From contig NZ_JBHMFD010000007.1 in assembly GCF_042427575.1 (NCBI RefSeq), forward strand, positions 310,001 through 374,000: a DNA stretch of 64,000 bases, written 5' to 3'. The stretch's first letter is position 1; the number at the start of each line of letters is the position of its first letter. A model generated the notes under the pieces. That model searched no databases. It saw only the letters and a program-made list of their open reading frames with translations, and was not told the origin of the DNA. This document shows positions 16,662 through 25,417 of this stretch, in pieces. The stretch is from Bergeyella porcorum. GTDB lineage: Bacteria > Bacteroidota > Bacteroidia > Flavobacteriales > Weeksellaceae. Made by a program: the position numbers and the translations under genes.

Positions 16662-16844
16662 AGTGTATAATTTTTAATTGTTATTTTGAGATAATAAAAT
16701 TACAAAAGATTTCCATTCAATATTGAGAAAACAAAGACTATTTCAAATGATTTTTGGCATAATATTTTTCTGCGATGATAGGTTCTAAAAAAAACTGTGG
16801 TCATTTCATCGGTTTTCATTACTTTTACTCAAATTTTTCAAAGA

Positions 16845-18245
16845 ATGGTATTAAGTAGAATTTGGTCTGCATTCATCATTGTAGCCATTGTAGTCGCTAG
16901 TATTAAATATTTGTTTTCTCCCAATTACAAAGCCATCTTTAATGATATGGTGGTAGGCAAAGGTGGAGATACCATTGCCATTGCTACACAACCCCTTACA
17001 GCAATGTCTCCCGTGGTGAAAGACTCTCTTTTGGCCTCTTCCCACTATACCGATGGAGCATTGGGATACAAAATGAATGAAACACAAGAAGTATCCGTCT
17101 ATCGGGTGCAGACCACCGATGGCGTTATTGGAACTTCAGAAACGGCTGTGAAAATTTGCTTGGGACTTATCGGGATTATGACGCTGTTTATGGGATTTAT
17201 GAGTATTGCTGAGAAAGCAGGCGGTATCAATTTACTTTCAAGATTGATTCAACCTTTCTTTTCAAAACTATTTCCCGAAGTGCCTAAAAACCACCCTTCT
17301 TTTGGACATATGATGCTGAATTTTAGTGCCAATCTTCTGGGACTAGACAACGCCGCTACTCCTTTTGGTCTCAAAGCAATGGAAAGCCTACAAACGCTAA
17401 ATCCATCCAAAGATACCGCTAGCAATGCTCAGATTATGTTTCTGTGTTTGCACGCATCGGGGCTTACGCTGATTCCTGTTTCCATCATCGCCATCCGTGC
17501 AAGTATGGGGGCAGAGAATCCTACGGATATATTTTTACCTTGCCTTATTGCCACCTTTGCCGCAACTATGGCCGCAATGGTTATTGTCTCTATCAAGCAA
17601 AGAATCAATCTCTTTCAACCGATAATTTTAGCATATATCGGGGGAATTTCTGCTATTATAGCCGCCTTGGTGGTGTTTTTGGTACAGCTTAATCAACAGG
17701 AATTGGGCGACTTCTCTAAAGCCCTGAGTAATGGCATCATTCTATTAATCTTCTTTGCGATTGTTTTAGGAGCTATTTATAAAAAGATAGATGTCTTCGG
17801 TTCCTTTATTGATGGGGCTAAAGAGGGTTTTTCTACCTCGGTGAAGATTATTCCTTATCTGGTAGGAATGCTCATTGCTATTTCTCTGCTTAGAACTTCG
17901 GGCGTTTTTGAAATCATTATTGATGGAATGAAATTCTTAGCCAATGCCGCTCATCTTGATACCAGATTTGTAGATGGACTGCCCACGGCTCTCATTAAAC
18001 CGCTTTCGGGCTCGGGAGCGAGGGGAATGATGGTGGATACAATGGCTACTTTCGGGGCAGATAGTTTCCCTTCTCGTTTAGCGGGAGTGCTGCAAGGCAG
18101 CTCTGATACTACTTTCTATGTGATAGCGGTGTATTTCGGTTCTGTTGCCATCAAAAATACAAGATATACCGTAGGGGCAATGCTCTTGGCAGATTTGGTG
18201 GGCGTTATCACTTCTATTATTTTGGCGTACCTATTCTTTGGGTAG
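16845..18245 (+). CDS. Nucleoside-recognition (Gate) domain membrane protein, SpmA-SpmB fusion type
   Basis: A polytopic inner-membrane protein of about 466 residues from the ATG at 16845. An in-frame GTG at 16797 would add 16 residues before the first membrane segment and is less likely, since the ATG directly precedes VLSRIWSAFIIVAIVVAS. It contains two Gate domains: the first spans about 115-290, with NFSANLLGLDNAATPFGLKA, and the second about 320-460, with VDGLPTALIKPLSGSGARGM. This is the fused equivalent of the spore maturation proteins SpmA and SpmB, common in non-sporulating Bacteroidota. Its transported or recognised substrate is unknown. It stands alone on its strand, and the 3' flank holds a TTAG-rich repeat and the left repeat of the next island. 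Confidence 0.85.
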   Translation: MVLSRIWSAFIIVAIVVASIKYLFSPNYKAIFNDMVVGKGGDTIAIATQPLTAMSPVVKDSLLASSHYTDGALGYKMNETQEVSVYRVQTTDGVIGTSETAVKICLGLIGIMTLFMGFMSIAEKAGGINLLSRLIQPFFSKLFPEVPKNHPSFGHMMLNFSANLLGLDNAATPFGLKAMESLQTLNPSKDTASNAQIMFLCLHASGLTLIPVSIIAIRASMGAENPTDIFLPCLIATFAATMAAMVIVSIKQRINLFQPIILAYIGGISAIIAALVVFLVQLNQQELGDFSKALSNGIILLIFFAIVLGAIYKKIDVFGSFIDGAKEGFSTSVKIIPYLVGMLIAISLLRTSGVFEIIIDGMKFLANAAHLDTRFVDGLPTALIKPLSGSGARGMMVDTMATFGADSFPSRLAGVLQGSSDTTFYVIAVYFGSVAIKNTRYTVGAMLLADLVGVITSIILAYLFFG

Positions 18246-18250
18246 GTGAG

Positions 18251-18310
18251 GAGGTTTTAGATTTTAGATATTAGAGGTTAGAAGTTAGAATTTGGAGGTT
18301 AGCGATTAGA
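18251..18310. repeat. Degenerate TTAGA-rich short tandem repeat
   Basis: Roughly nine irregular copies of a (G/T)TTAG(A) unit directly after the SpmAB-like gene and running into the left 27-bp direct repeat. It could be a recombination-prone junction. No coding or terminator role is apparent. Confidence 0.6.
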
Positions 18311-18333
18311 ACATTCGCCTTTTTCCGTTTTTT
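18307..18333. repeat. Left 27-bp direct repeat of the receptor/LytTR island
   Basis: Perfectly identical to 23422-23448 (begins TAGAACATTCGCC). The match ends abruptly on both sides (T18306 versus A23421, C18334 versus T23449). Confidence 0.9.
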
Positions 18334-18352
18334 CTTCGTTCAAGGAATGAGC

Positions 18353-19048
18353 TTATAACAAATTTTGTTTTATTTTTTGCATAAGACTGTCTTTGTAATT
18401 AGTTCCTACAGATATCTTTGCTCCGCTTTTTAATAATACAAATCCATTTTCTATCATTGATATTTTATCCATTGATATAATATAGGATTTATGAACTCTC
18501 ATAAATAAATTGCTAGGCAAAACATTTTCCATATCTTTCATTGTAGAGTACACAAGTACTTTCTCCTTCCCTTTGTGTATGGAAATATAATTTCCCATTG
18601 CTTCTACATAGTCTATTTCATCATAATACACTTTTATGAACTTACCCTTTTGTTCGGTTTTTATATAAATATAATCTTGTTCTTTGTCCTCTTTTGATAC
18701 ATTTGGCATTACCTTTTTAATAGCCTTTGTAAATCTTTCAAAAGATATTGGCTTTAATAAATAATCCACAGCGTTATTATTAAATCCATCTATGGCATAT
18801 TCAGAAAAAGCAGTGCATAATATTATTTTAATATTTTCATCGACAATATTCATCACATCGATACCCGTCATTTCATTCATTTGAATATCCAAAAACAAGA
18901 GATCTACCCTGTGATTCTTAATGAATTGGATTGCTTCGATGGGATTGGTAAATGTTCCTACCAACTCTAACTCTGAAACTTTATTGATATGATGCTTCAT
19001 TATGTCAATGGCTGGTTGCTCATCATCTATAACAATACATTTTAACAT
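18353..19048 (-). CDS. LytTR-family response regulator
   Basis: A 231-residue two-component transcription regulator. The receiver domain (1-120) has the acidic pair Asp8-Asp9, the phospho-acceptor Asp54 in LLFLDIQMNEM, Thr79 in ILCTAF and Lys99 in DYLLKP. The C-terminal LytTR DNA-binding domain (about 130-228) has the family-typical IDYVEAMGNYISIH and FMRVHKSYIIS stretches. It starts two bases after the kinase stop codon, so the pair is co-translated. LytTR regulators usually bind direct repeats upstream of target promoters. The likely target is its own operon, beginning with the outer-membrane protein, but I could not identify a clear site. Confidence 0.93.
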   Translation of the reverse strand: MLKCIVIDDEQPAIDIMKHHINKVSELELVGTFTNPIEAIQFIKNHRVDLLFLDIQMNEMTGIDVMNIVDENIKIILCTAFSEYAIDGFNNNAVDYLLKPISFERFTKAIKKVMPNVSKEDKEQDYIYIKTEQKGKFIKVYYDEIDYVEAMGNYISIHKGKEKVLVYSTMKDMENVLPSNLFMRVHKSYIISMDKISMIENGFVLLKSGAKISVGTNYKDSLMQKIKQNLL

Positions 19049-19050
19049 AA

Positions 19051-20106
19051 CTACTTGAATATTTTAAGTTTAAACATATAAAAATTATCATCGTTTTGGA
19101 TATCTATATGGTACTTGTTTTGAAATGCAAAATCTAATCTCTGCTTCAAGTTAGATAATCCTATATTGTGAGATATGGCATTGGTATAGTTTTTTTTCTT
19201 CTTATTTTTACAAATAAAAACTAAACAATCTTCTCGATAATCAATACTTAATAACATTGGGTGATTTTGGCTTGATAAATCTCCATATTTAAAAACATTC
19301 TCAACGACTGTTATCAATGATAATGGTGGTATATAATGTCCTTCTTCTATGCCTGATGTTTCCATTTCATAATATATTGAGTCTGCATATCTTAATCTGT
19401 ATATGGATAATAAAATTTCCAAATGCTTAATTTCTTTATGCACAGGAATTTTCATATTCTCCATTTCTAAATTATCCAAAGAATATCTCATTAATTCACT
19501 TACTTTCATTATGTTTTCTGCCATATTTTCAGACAATGAAAGTGCCTGAGAATACAAGACATTCAAAGTATTATACAAGAAATGAGGATTTATTTGAGCT
19601 CTTAAAAAAGCATATTGATATTGTATCTTTTCTTTTTGAGATATGATTTTTTCTAACTCTAATTTGTGCTTTTCTTTTTCCAATTCTGAAACTTTTCTTT
19701 CCTTCTCTAAAAGTTCTTCTACCATAAAAAATAAAATTGCATACACCAAAAACTGTATAAAGTACCTGATTATTTCTTGTAAAAATCCCTGTACTTTAAA
19801 ATTACTTTTCAGTATATTTATCCCAATAATAGGTGTTATATATGTAAGCAGCACATACGCTACAAAAGAAAATATTACAAATAAACATAGAATAGCTAAT
19901 GCTCCTTTTACCTTATTAAATCTATATTTTCTAAGAAAATATAAAAACACATAAAACAAGCCTATAAACGGGAGTATATATATCATCACAGCTATTATAT
20001 TCACATTGTGATTCGTGAGTAAGTTGAGTAAATATATATACCCCGCATATACAGCCCAGCCAATAATATGCTGTATAACCTTATTATTTATGCATTTGCT
20101 TTTCAA
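19051..20106 (-). CDS. LytS-type sensor histidine kinase
   Basis: A 351-residue membrane kinase of the His_kinase (LytS/YehU) class. Four transmembrane segments lie at roughly 11-30, 36-58, 68-90 and 108-130, followed by a Lys/Glu-rich coiled coil (130-165). The phospho-acceptor motif AQINPHFLYNTLN contains His175, the N-box is VVENVFKYG and the G-region is NIGLSNLKQRL. It has no obvious periplasmic domain, so it probably senses a membrane-soluble signal, membrane state or a partner protein. It is translated just ahead of the LytTR regulator and behind the TraB-like gene, in one likely operon. Confidence 0.92.
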   Translation of the reverse strand: MKSKCINNKVIQHIIGWAVYAGYIYLLNLLTNHNVNIIAVMIYILPFIGLFYVFLYFLRKYRFNKVKGALAILCLFVIFSFVAYVLLTYITPIIGINILKSNFKVQGFLQEIIRYFIQFLVYAILFFMVEELLEKERKVSELEKEKHKLELEKIISQKEKIQYQYAFLRAQINPHFLYNTLNVLYSQALSLSENMAENIMKVSELMRYSLDNLEMENMKIPVHKEIKHLEILLSIYRLRYADSIYYEMETSGIEEGHYIPPLSLITVVENVFKYGDLSSQNHPMLLSIDYREDCLVFICKNKKKKNYTNAISHNIGLSNLKQRLDFAFQNKYHIDIQNDDNFYMFKLKIFK

Positions 20107-20165
20107 TCTATTTTATTTTTTAGACGCAAAAATATTCATTATTTCATATCTATGCCATCCTTATT

Positions 20166-20993
20166 CTATTTTATCTCTGTTATTGTATATCCTTTATTTT
20201 CAAGCATCTTAATAATATCCATATACTCTACGCCTATCGTAAATAAACTTGAAGCTTGCTCCATCTGATGTTCCATCTTTGGCAAAACTATCTCAACAAA
20301 AGCATCTATGTTCTTACCTTTAAAGTACGGCTCTTCATTATAAATACTTTTCAGTGTTGCTATGTTACCACTTTCATACGCCGCATTTTTTTTCCTAACT
20401 GCAATTTTCAACTCATCAGGGTTATTCAGAGTATAGGAAATATTGGTTTTCCAATACGATTTGGGTAATCTATCTAAAAGTTCAACATATTCAGCTACGG
20501 ATAATAATTCCGAATATTTCACTCCTTTTTTATGAGCATATTTTTCTAATACGAGATTGATATTTTCTCCTTTAACACCACTTCCACAAGGATTATCCAA
20601 AGAGGTAAAAACTGCACTTACATAAAACGGCTTGAACATATTGAGCATCTGTTCACTTACTCCCATTTTTTCTTTTACATATTCCAATAGTTTTTGATAA
20701 TCTGATGCCGACAAAACATTTTTCATTTTCTGCTCATTATCTGAAACCCCTATTGAGTTCTGTAATATATCCCTGTTTTTATCAGAATTCACATTACTTT
20801 CTACTGAAATACTTTCAATATTGGGTAATACTTTTTCCTCTAATTTTTTTAAGTACTTACTCTCTCCACAAGTAACACTATTTAGGTAGATATATGATGG
20901 TTTTACATTATCTTTTTCTACCTTAAAAATCATTGATGATTGAGAGAAAAACATTCCTGATAGTAGCGAAAACGCCAATGTTATTAATTTCAT
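20166..20993 (-). CDS. Degenerate secreted TraB/GumN-like protein
   Basis: A 275-residue exported protein (signal peptide about 1-18, ending FFSQS). Its pattern follows TraB/GumN/PrgY: an IFKVEKDNVKPSYIY opening, a mid-protein MLNMFKPFYVSAVF helix, SVAEYVELLDRLPKSY, and a C-terminal segment ending NKGYTITEIK. Both residue sets taken as catalytic in that family are missing. The N-terminal GTxH is replaced by NSVT, and the C-terminal G-x-GHL-G by GVEYMD. It is therefore probably a non-enzymatic binding protein. PrgY/TraB proteins of enterococci dampen peptide-pheromone self-signalling, and here the gene sits between an outer-membrane receptor and a sensor kinase. The family assignment is by pattern and the function is inferred. 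Confidence 0.65.
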   Translation of the reverse strand: MKLITLAFSLLSGMFFSQSSMIFKVEKDNVKPSYIYLNSVTCGESKYLKKLEEKVLPNIESISVESNVNSDKNRDILQNSIGVSDNEQKMKNVLSASDYQKLLEYVKEKMGVSEQMLNMFKPFYVSAVFTSLDNPCGSGVKGENINLVLEKYAHKKGVKYSELLSVAEYVELLDRLPKSYWKTNISYTLNNPDELKIAVRKKNAAYESGNIATLKSIYNEEPYFKGKNIDAFVEIVLPKMEHQMEQASSLFTIGVEYMDIIKMLENKGYTITEIK

Positions 20994-21005
20994 AATTAAA
21001 TTTAT

Positions 21006-23132
21006 TTATTGTTCAACTTTCATTCTGTTTTGTAATTCACTTGCTGTCTTTGATTTGCTTCTTGTCTTTGATGTCCCTTCTCCGAATTTATATGAAAAAG
21101 CTAATGATACGAATCTAGTTTCTTGTTTTCTGTTATGTTTCAAATCCACTCCATTATAATCTACGATTCTGTTAATTTTAATTGTATTAAAAATATCTGA
21201 TACTGATAGTTTTATCGTTGCTTTATTATCAAATAAGTTTTTTGCAACACCTACATTTGAAGATAAGTATCCTTTTTGTTTGAATATACCAAAAGCTATA
21301 TCACTTTGATACATCATATTAAAATCTGCCGACCATCCCTTTTTGAAAGAAAATTGATTGATACTTTGTGCTTGATACGCCCAAGTATTATTACCCTTAG
21401 CAGACTGATAATTATCCGTAGATGTATTGAACCTATAACCGCCTATACCCCCAATTAAATTGCTTGTCCAAACATTAAAAAATCTCTTTCTCCAACTAAC
21501 ATATGCGTAATAAAAATCCGAACTTTTAAAGTTGGTATATGTGCTTATGGTTGTATTTCCATCTGTTATATATAACGGCCCCAGGGCATCTATGGAATGG
21601 GTTTCACTTAATCCTATCGTTAAAGATTGGTTATACATATAAGTCAAATCAATTGAATGATTTATTTGTGGGCGGATATTCGGGTTTCCTTGATAATATG
21701 AATATTCACTTTGATATCTAATAAAAGGATTAACAACCTCAAAACCAAACCTCTGAATACTCTTTCTATAACTGAGATTAAATATGTTTTTAATATTCTT
21801 CAAATACTGAATACTTACATTGGGAAATAGATTAAAGTAATTCCTATTTGTAGCCTCTCCTCCTATCAATATACCTTCGCTATTGGTATGTTCACCTCTC
21901 AATCCTAAATTCACTTGCCAATGCTCTCCCAGTTCTTTATTATAATTCACATATCCTGACAATATGTTTTCTTTATATATAAACTGATTGCTTTTCTGTA
22001 AATCATTTTGCCACTCATTTGCTATATAATTTTTCCAAATAACATTATTATCTGTTTTTGTGAATAGTCCTTTCAAACCGAATTCTATTTTTACCATATT
22101 CGTAGGATACTCCATATCCGCTGATACTGAATACACTCGGTTTTTTCCTCCCATTTCATTTTTCAAAAACTTTGATAATCCACTATTTACACTTTCAAAT
22201 CTTTGATTTTGGTATTTATCATAATCAAAATAATCAGCATTAATAGTCAATGTTCTATTCAAAGAATCCAGCACAGATTTATAATAAACATTAACTGATG
22301 GATTTTCTATCTGTGTTTTTCCTTTACTTATAACATCTGATAAATTTGATATTGCCCCATTTCTAAGCACCAAATGATTTATTGACTCAATTCTATTATC
22401 GTTATTCATTCCTCTAAATAACATTCCTACTGCATTATTCTCATTGATATCATAATCTACACCTATGTTATACAAATGATTAGATTTCTTTAAATCCATT
22501 TTTTCATTTTGGAACAACTTTGTATTCAAAGATAAATCTTGGTCAATATCAGTTCTGTAATATTGATTAGAGCTTTCATAGCTATAATTTGAAGTTATGT
22601 TTAACCCTTTTTTCTTATAGTTAAAGCTTAATGATGGATAAGTATTAACATTATTTCCGTAAGCAGTCCTCATTGCCACCGAACCATTAAAACCACTTTT
22701 CTTACTCTTTGCTAATTTTATATTGATAATAGCCCCTCCATTAGCATCATATTTAGATGATAGATTTTGCAAAATTTCCACTTTATCTATATTACTCCCT
22801 TGCATAGAAGTAAGCATACTTTTCAATTCTTCTCCACTGAGATTAGATAATCTCCCGTTGATTAAAACCGTTACTGTTTTTGAACGAAAAGTCAGGTTTC
22901 CTCCTTGCTCCACAACACCTGGCGACTGAAGTAAAATATCATAAGCATTGCTGTTTGATGCTATTGTATTTTGTCCGACATTAATACTTATCTTATCCGC
23001 CTTTTGAACAATATATTCGCTCTTTCCTTTCAACGAAATTTCCTCAATCTGCTTTTCCTTTTCTTGAGCATCCATAGCAACCGCTCCAAAAGAAAGACTC
23101 AATATTACTAATGCTTTTATAGACTTGTTCAT
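21006..23132 (-). CDS. Outer-membrane beta-barrel (TonB-dependent receptor-like) protein
   Basis: About 708 residues from the ATG at 23132. An ATG 24 bases upstream would put MHHQKQTT before the signal peptide and is less likely. The signal peptide (MNKSIKALVILSLSFGAVAM, then DAQ) is followed by a short linker, a plug-like domain (about 45-140, with NAYDILLQSPGVVEQGGNL and the conserved YDANGGAIINIK) and an outer-membrane barrel_3-type barrel. It lacks the N-terminal carboxypeptidase-like domain of the receptor at 10137-13004, and its C-terminus extends past the barrel (Ser/Lys-rich tail after SYKFGEG). It is first in the four-gene operon, with the TraB-like gene 12 bases downstream. Its ligand is unknown. 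A peptide or signal molecule is my inference from context. Confidence 0.85.
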   Translation of the reverse strand: MNKSIKALVILSLSFGAVAMDAQEKEKQIEEISLKGKSEYIVQKADKISINVGQNTIASNSNAYDILLQSPGVVEQGGNLTFRSKTVTVLINGRLSNLSGEELKSMLTSMQGSNIDKVEILQNLSSKYDANGGAIINIKLAKSKKSGFNGSVAMRTAYGNNVNTYPSLSFNYKKKGLNITSNYSYESSNQYYRTDIDQDLSLNTKLFQNEKMDLKKSNHLYNIGVDYDINENNAVGMLFRGMNNDNRIESINHLVLRNGAISNLSDVISKGKTQIENPSVNVYYKSVLDSLNRTLTINADYFDYDKYQNQRFESVNSGLSKFLKNEMGGKNRVYSVSADMEYPTNMVKIEFGLKGLFTKTDNNVIWKNYIANEWQNDLQKSNQFIYKENILSGYVNYNKELGEHWQVNLGLRGEHTNSEGILIGGEATNRNYFNLFPNVSIQYLKNIKNIFNLSYRKSIQRFGFEVVNPFIRYQSEYSYYQGNPNIRPQINHSIDLTYMYNQSLTIGLSETHSIDALGPLYITDGNTTISTYTNFKSSDFYYAYVSWRKRFFNVWTSNLIGGIGGYRFNTSTDNYQSAKGNNTWAYQAQSINQFSFKKGWSADFNMMYQSDIAFGIFKQKGYLSSNVGVAKNLFDNKATIKLSVSDIFNTIKINRIVDYNGVDLKHNRKQETRFVSLAFSYKFGEGTSKTRSKSKTASELQNRMKVEQ

Positions 23133-23421
23133 AGTTGTTTGCTTTTGATGATGCAAATTTGCTATGAAATCTTATCTTCTAAAAAAATATTATTTGTATC
23201 TTCTTTTTCTCTATATGAAAACTATTTTTGCCGTTATATTCATCATCTTTTATAGGTCTAATTTGCACCGTTTTCAAGAATTATTCTCAGTAAAGACCAC
23301 GCATTCTCATATTTTTGTTGTTATCTTTAACGATATCATCCTCTCCGTTTTTGATGAATTTTTTTTCCTAAAGATGAGATTGAAATACTCTACCCTATCG
23401 AGAGCTAACAACAGTCTCAAA

Positions 23422-23448
23422 TAGAACATTCGCCTTTTTCCGTTTTTT
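23422..23448. repeat. Right 27-bp direct repeat of the receptor/LytTR island
   Basis: Identical to 18307-18333. It lies immediately upstream of the GH3 -7 box, so this is probably the original host sequence. Confidence 0.9.
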
Positions 23449-23452
23449 TTCA

Positions 23453-23460
23453 TACTTTTG
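23453..23460 (+). promoter_or_regulatory. -7 promoter box (TACTTTTG) of the GH3-family gene
   Basis: Matches TAnnTTTG and ends six bases before the chosen ATG, implying a very short or absent leader. Confidence 0.5.
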
Positions 23461-23466
23461 CTAGGT

Positions 23467-24987
23467 ATGGCAACTAAGGCATTGTTTAACACCGTGGTCA
23501 ATTGGTTTATCAAACAGAGAATAGACCAAATCAAGAATTTCATTAAGTATCCCATTGATACCCAAAGGGGTGTACTTTTCTCACAATTGTATCAAGCTGA
23601 AAATACCCTCTATGGGAAACAGTTTGGCTTTAAGGACATCGCCTCTATTAAAGACTTTCAAAATCAAGTTCCCATCGTTACCTACGAAGATTTTGAACCT
23701 TATATAGAACGAGCGAGAAAGGGAGAGAAAGACATCATCTGGCGTGGTGCGATAAAACACTTCGCCAAATCATCTGGCACTACCAACGCCAAAAGCAAAT
23801 TTATCCCTATATCCAACGAAAGCTTGGAAGACTGCCACTACAAAGCAGGGAAAGACCTCATCTCCATCTATGCCAATAACCACCCAGATAACCAACTATT
23901 CTCCAACAAAAACCTGCGGTTGGGCGGTAGTGCAGAGCTCTATGAAAGTTTTAACACCAAATACGGCGACCTCTCTGCTATCCTTATTGAAAACCTCCCA
24001 TTCTGGGTAGAGCTTACCACCGTGCCTAGTAAGAAAATCTCCCTAATGAGCGAATGGGAATCTAAGCTGAAAGCCATTGTCTCCGAAGTGAAAAACGAAG
24101 ATGTGGGCAGCATCACGGGGGTACCAAGCTGGATGATGGTACTACTGCAAAGAGTCTTACAAGAAACGGGCAAGGGAAGCATCGCCGAGCTGTGGCCCAA
24201 TCTGGAAGTCTTCTTCCACGGGGGCATCAGTTTCAAGCCGTATCGGGAACAATACCGCCAGCTCATTGGTAAGGATATCAACTACTACGAGATTTATAAC
24301 GCCTCCGAAGGATTCTTCGGCATACAAGACCGCAGTAATAGTAGCGAGATGCTACTGATGCTAGACTACGGTATATTCTATGAGTTTATCCCAATGGAAG
24401 ACTTCAGCTCCGCAAATCCTAGGGTACTCACCTTAGAAGAGGTGGAAATAGGAAAGAACTACGCTTTGGTCATTACCACCAATGGCGGGCTATGGCGTTA
24501 CCTCATTGGCGACACGGTGCAGTTCACCTCATTAGACCCTTTCAGAATCAAAATTTCAGGGAGAACCAAGCACTACATCAATGCCTTTGGAGAAGAACTG
24601 ATGATAGACAATGTAGAGACGGCACTGGCAAAGGCTTGCCACGCTACCAATGCTTTGGTAAAAGACTATACGGGAGCTCCCGTGTATATGAAAGAAGGCG
24701 AAAGCGGCTCGCACGAATGGCTGTTTGAGTTCAGTAGAGTTCCCGATGATATGGCAACCTTTACCCAAGTTTTTGATGACACTTTGAAAGCCATCAACTC
24801 TGACTATGAAGCCAAACGCTACAACGATATGACCCTAAAACGCCCATTGGTACACATCGCCAGAGAAAACCTTTTCTACGATTGGATGGCTCAGCGAGGA
24901 AAATTGGGCGGACAGAATAAGGTACCAAGACTCTGCAACGAGCGAGAATTTATAGACCCTCTATTAAAGCTTAACGCGAAAGGATAA
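23467..24987 (+). CDS. GH3 auxin-responsive promoter family protein (acyl-adenylating enzyme)
   Basis: A 506-residue member of the adenylate-forming GH3 family. The ATG at 23467 is preferred over an in-frame TTG three codons upstream. The ATP-binding motif is seen as KSSGTTNAKSKFIP (about 100-113), and the family motifs YNASEGFFGIQD (about 277-288) and the WRYLIGDTVQF/SGRTKHYINAFGEE region follow in the expected order. Plant GH3 enzymes conjugate amino acids to hormone carboxylates. Bacterial substrates are mostly unknown, and the reaction here is presumed adenylation of a carboxylic acid. It is noticeably GC-richer than the adjacent island. A 54-residue membrane-protein gene follows 14 bases later. 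Confidence 0.88.
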   Translation: MATKALFNTVVNWFIKQRIDQIKNFIKYPIDTQRGVLFSQLYQAENTLYGKQFGFKDIASIKDFQNQVPIVTYEDFEPYIERARKGEKDIIWRGAIKHFAKSSGTTNAKSKFIPISNESLEDCHYKAGKDLISIYANNHPDNQLFSNKNLRLGGSAELYESFNTKYGDLSAILIENLPFWVELTTVPSKKISLMSEWESKLKAIVSEVKNEDVGSITGVPSWMMVLLQRVLQETGKGSIAELWPNLEVFFHGGISFKPYREQYRQLIGKDINYYEIYNASEGFFGIQDRSNSSEMLLMLDYGIFYEFIPMEDFSSANPRVLTLEEVEIGKNYALVITTNGGLWRYLIGDTVQFTSLDPFRIKISGRTKHYINAFGEELMIDNVETALAKACHATNALVKDYTGAPVYMKEGESGSHEWLFEFSRVPDDMATFTQVFDDTLKAINSDYEAKRYNDMTLKRPLVHIARENLFYDWMAQRGKLGGQNKVPRLCNEREFIDPLLKLNAKG

Positions 24988-25001
24988 CAACAGCAACAGC
25001 A

Positions 25002-25166
25002 ATGTTTGAAAACAAAACTTTCCTCATTATCTTCATCATTTCAATGACTATAAACGCCGCCGTTCGTTTCCTAAACGACCCACTCGAAACTTCGGACATC
25101 ATATTCGGTGTTCTATATTCCGCTATAATGGCGTGGGCTTGTATCTTATATTGGAAAAGAAGGTAA
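25002..25166 (+). CDS. Small 54-residue membrane protein
   Basis: A short gene in the same direction as GH3, starting 14 bases after its stop. The product begins MFENKTFLIIFIISMT and ends ACILYWKRR. It has two hydrophobic segments (about 6-22 and 33-50) and a positively charged C-terminus, so both ends are probably cytoplasmic. It belongs to no family I can name. Position and hydrophobic periodicity support a real gene, possibly co-transcribed with GH3. Confidence 0.6.
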   Translation: MFENKTFLIIFIISMTINAAVRFLNDPLETSDIIFGVLYSAIMAWACILYWKRR

Positions 25167-25217
25167 ATAAACAGTTGTAAAACTGCATCTATTTCACTCC
25201 CTCCTTACGCAGATATT

Positions 25218-25295
25218 TTTCCGCCCCTATGGAAATTTTCTTCGATAGGCGTGGAAATAAATTTCCGTCGGTCTGGAAATTTTTCTCCACGCCTA
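25218..25295. repeat. Nested palindromic element
   Basis: 25246-25255 and 25286-25295 form a perfect ten-base inverted repeat (TAGGCGTGGA and its complement). Inside it, 25259-25266 and 25275-25282 form a second eight-base stem. A third, imperfect arm at 25218-25230 can pair instead with 25245-25257. It lies between convergent genes, without the T-run of a terminator, and resembles a REP-like or very small non-autonomous element. Confidence 0.6.
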
Positions 25296-25350
25296 CAGCG
25301 TAAATACTACGCTACTGTTCAGCATTTCATTGCATCGGAAAGAAACAAAA

Positions 25351-25379
25351 ATCCCTATTAAACCAAGTTCAATAGGGAT
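25351..25379 (-). terminator. Terminator of sufS
   Basis: Nine-base perfect stem (25351-25359 with 25371-25379) followed by a T-run on the minus strand, 39 bases past the sufS stop. Confidence 0.85.
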
Positions 25380-25417
25380 AGATATTCGCATTAGGCTACA
25401 CCACCTAAGACTTTACG

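Larger units (their letters stand above)
18307..23448 (-). mobile_element. AT-rich island of four minus-strand genes between 27-bp direct repeats
   Basis: Four same-strand genes (outer-membrane barrel, degenerate TraB/GumN protein, LytS-type kinase, LytTR regulator) sit between perfect direct repeats. They are visibly richer in A and T, and in AT-ending codons, than the flanking SpmAB-like and GH3 genes, which fits horizontal acquisition. The right repeat lies in the GH3 upstream region. No recombinase is present. The insertion mechanism is unknown. Confidence 0.55.
23133..23466. other. Divergent control region of the LytTR island and the GH3 gene
   Basis: About 334 AT-rich bases. They contain a near -7 box for the barrel gene on the minus strand (CAAATTTG at 23154-23161, one mismatch), the right 27-bp direct repeat (23422-23448) and the GH3 -7 box (23453-23460). 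A plus-strand open frame of 86 codons is present but looks non-coding. LytTR binding repeats would be expected here, but none is clear. Confidence 0.6.

Noticed and set aside
16797..16844. GTG start for the SpmAB-like protein
   Set aside because: Adds a polar-free, poorly conserved extension. The ATG at 16845 directly precedes the first membrane helix.
23164..23424. 86-codon plus-strand frame upstream of GH3
   Set aside because: AT-rich, no start signal, and it ends inside the 27-bp repeat, so it is probably a chance frame in a control region.
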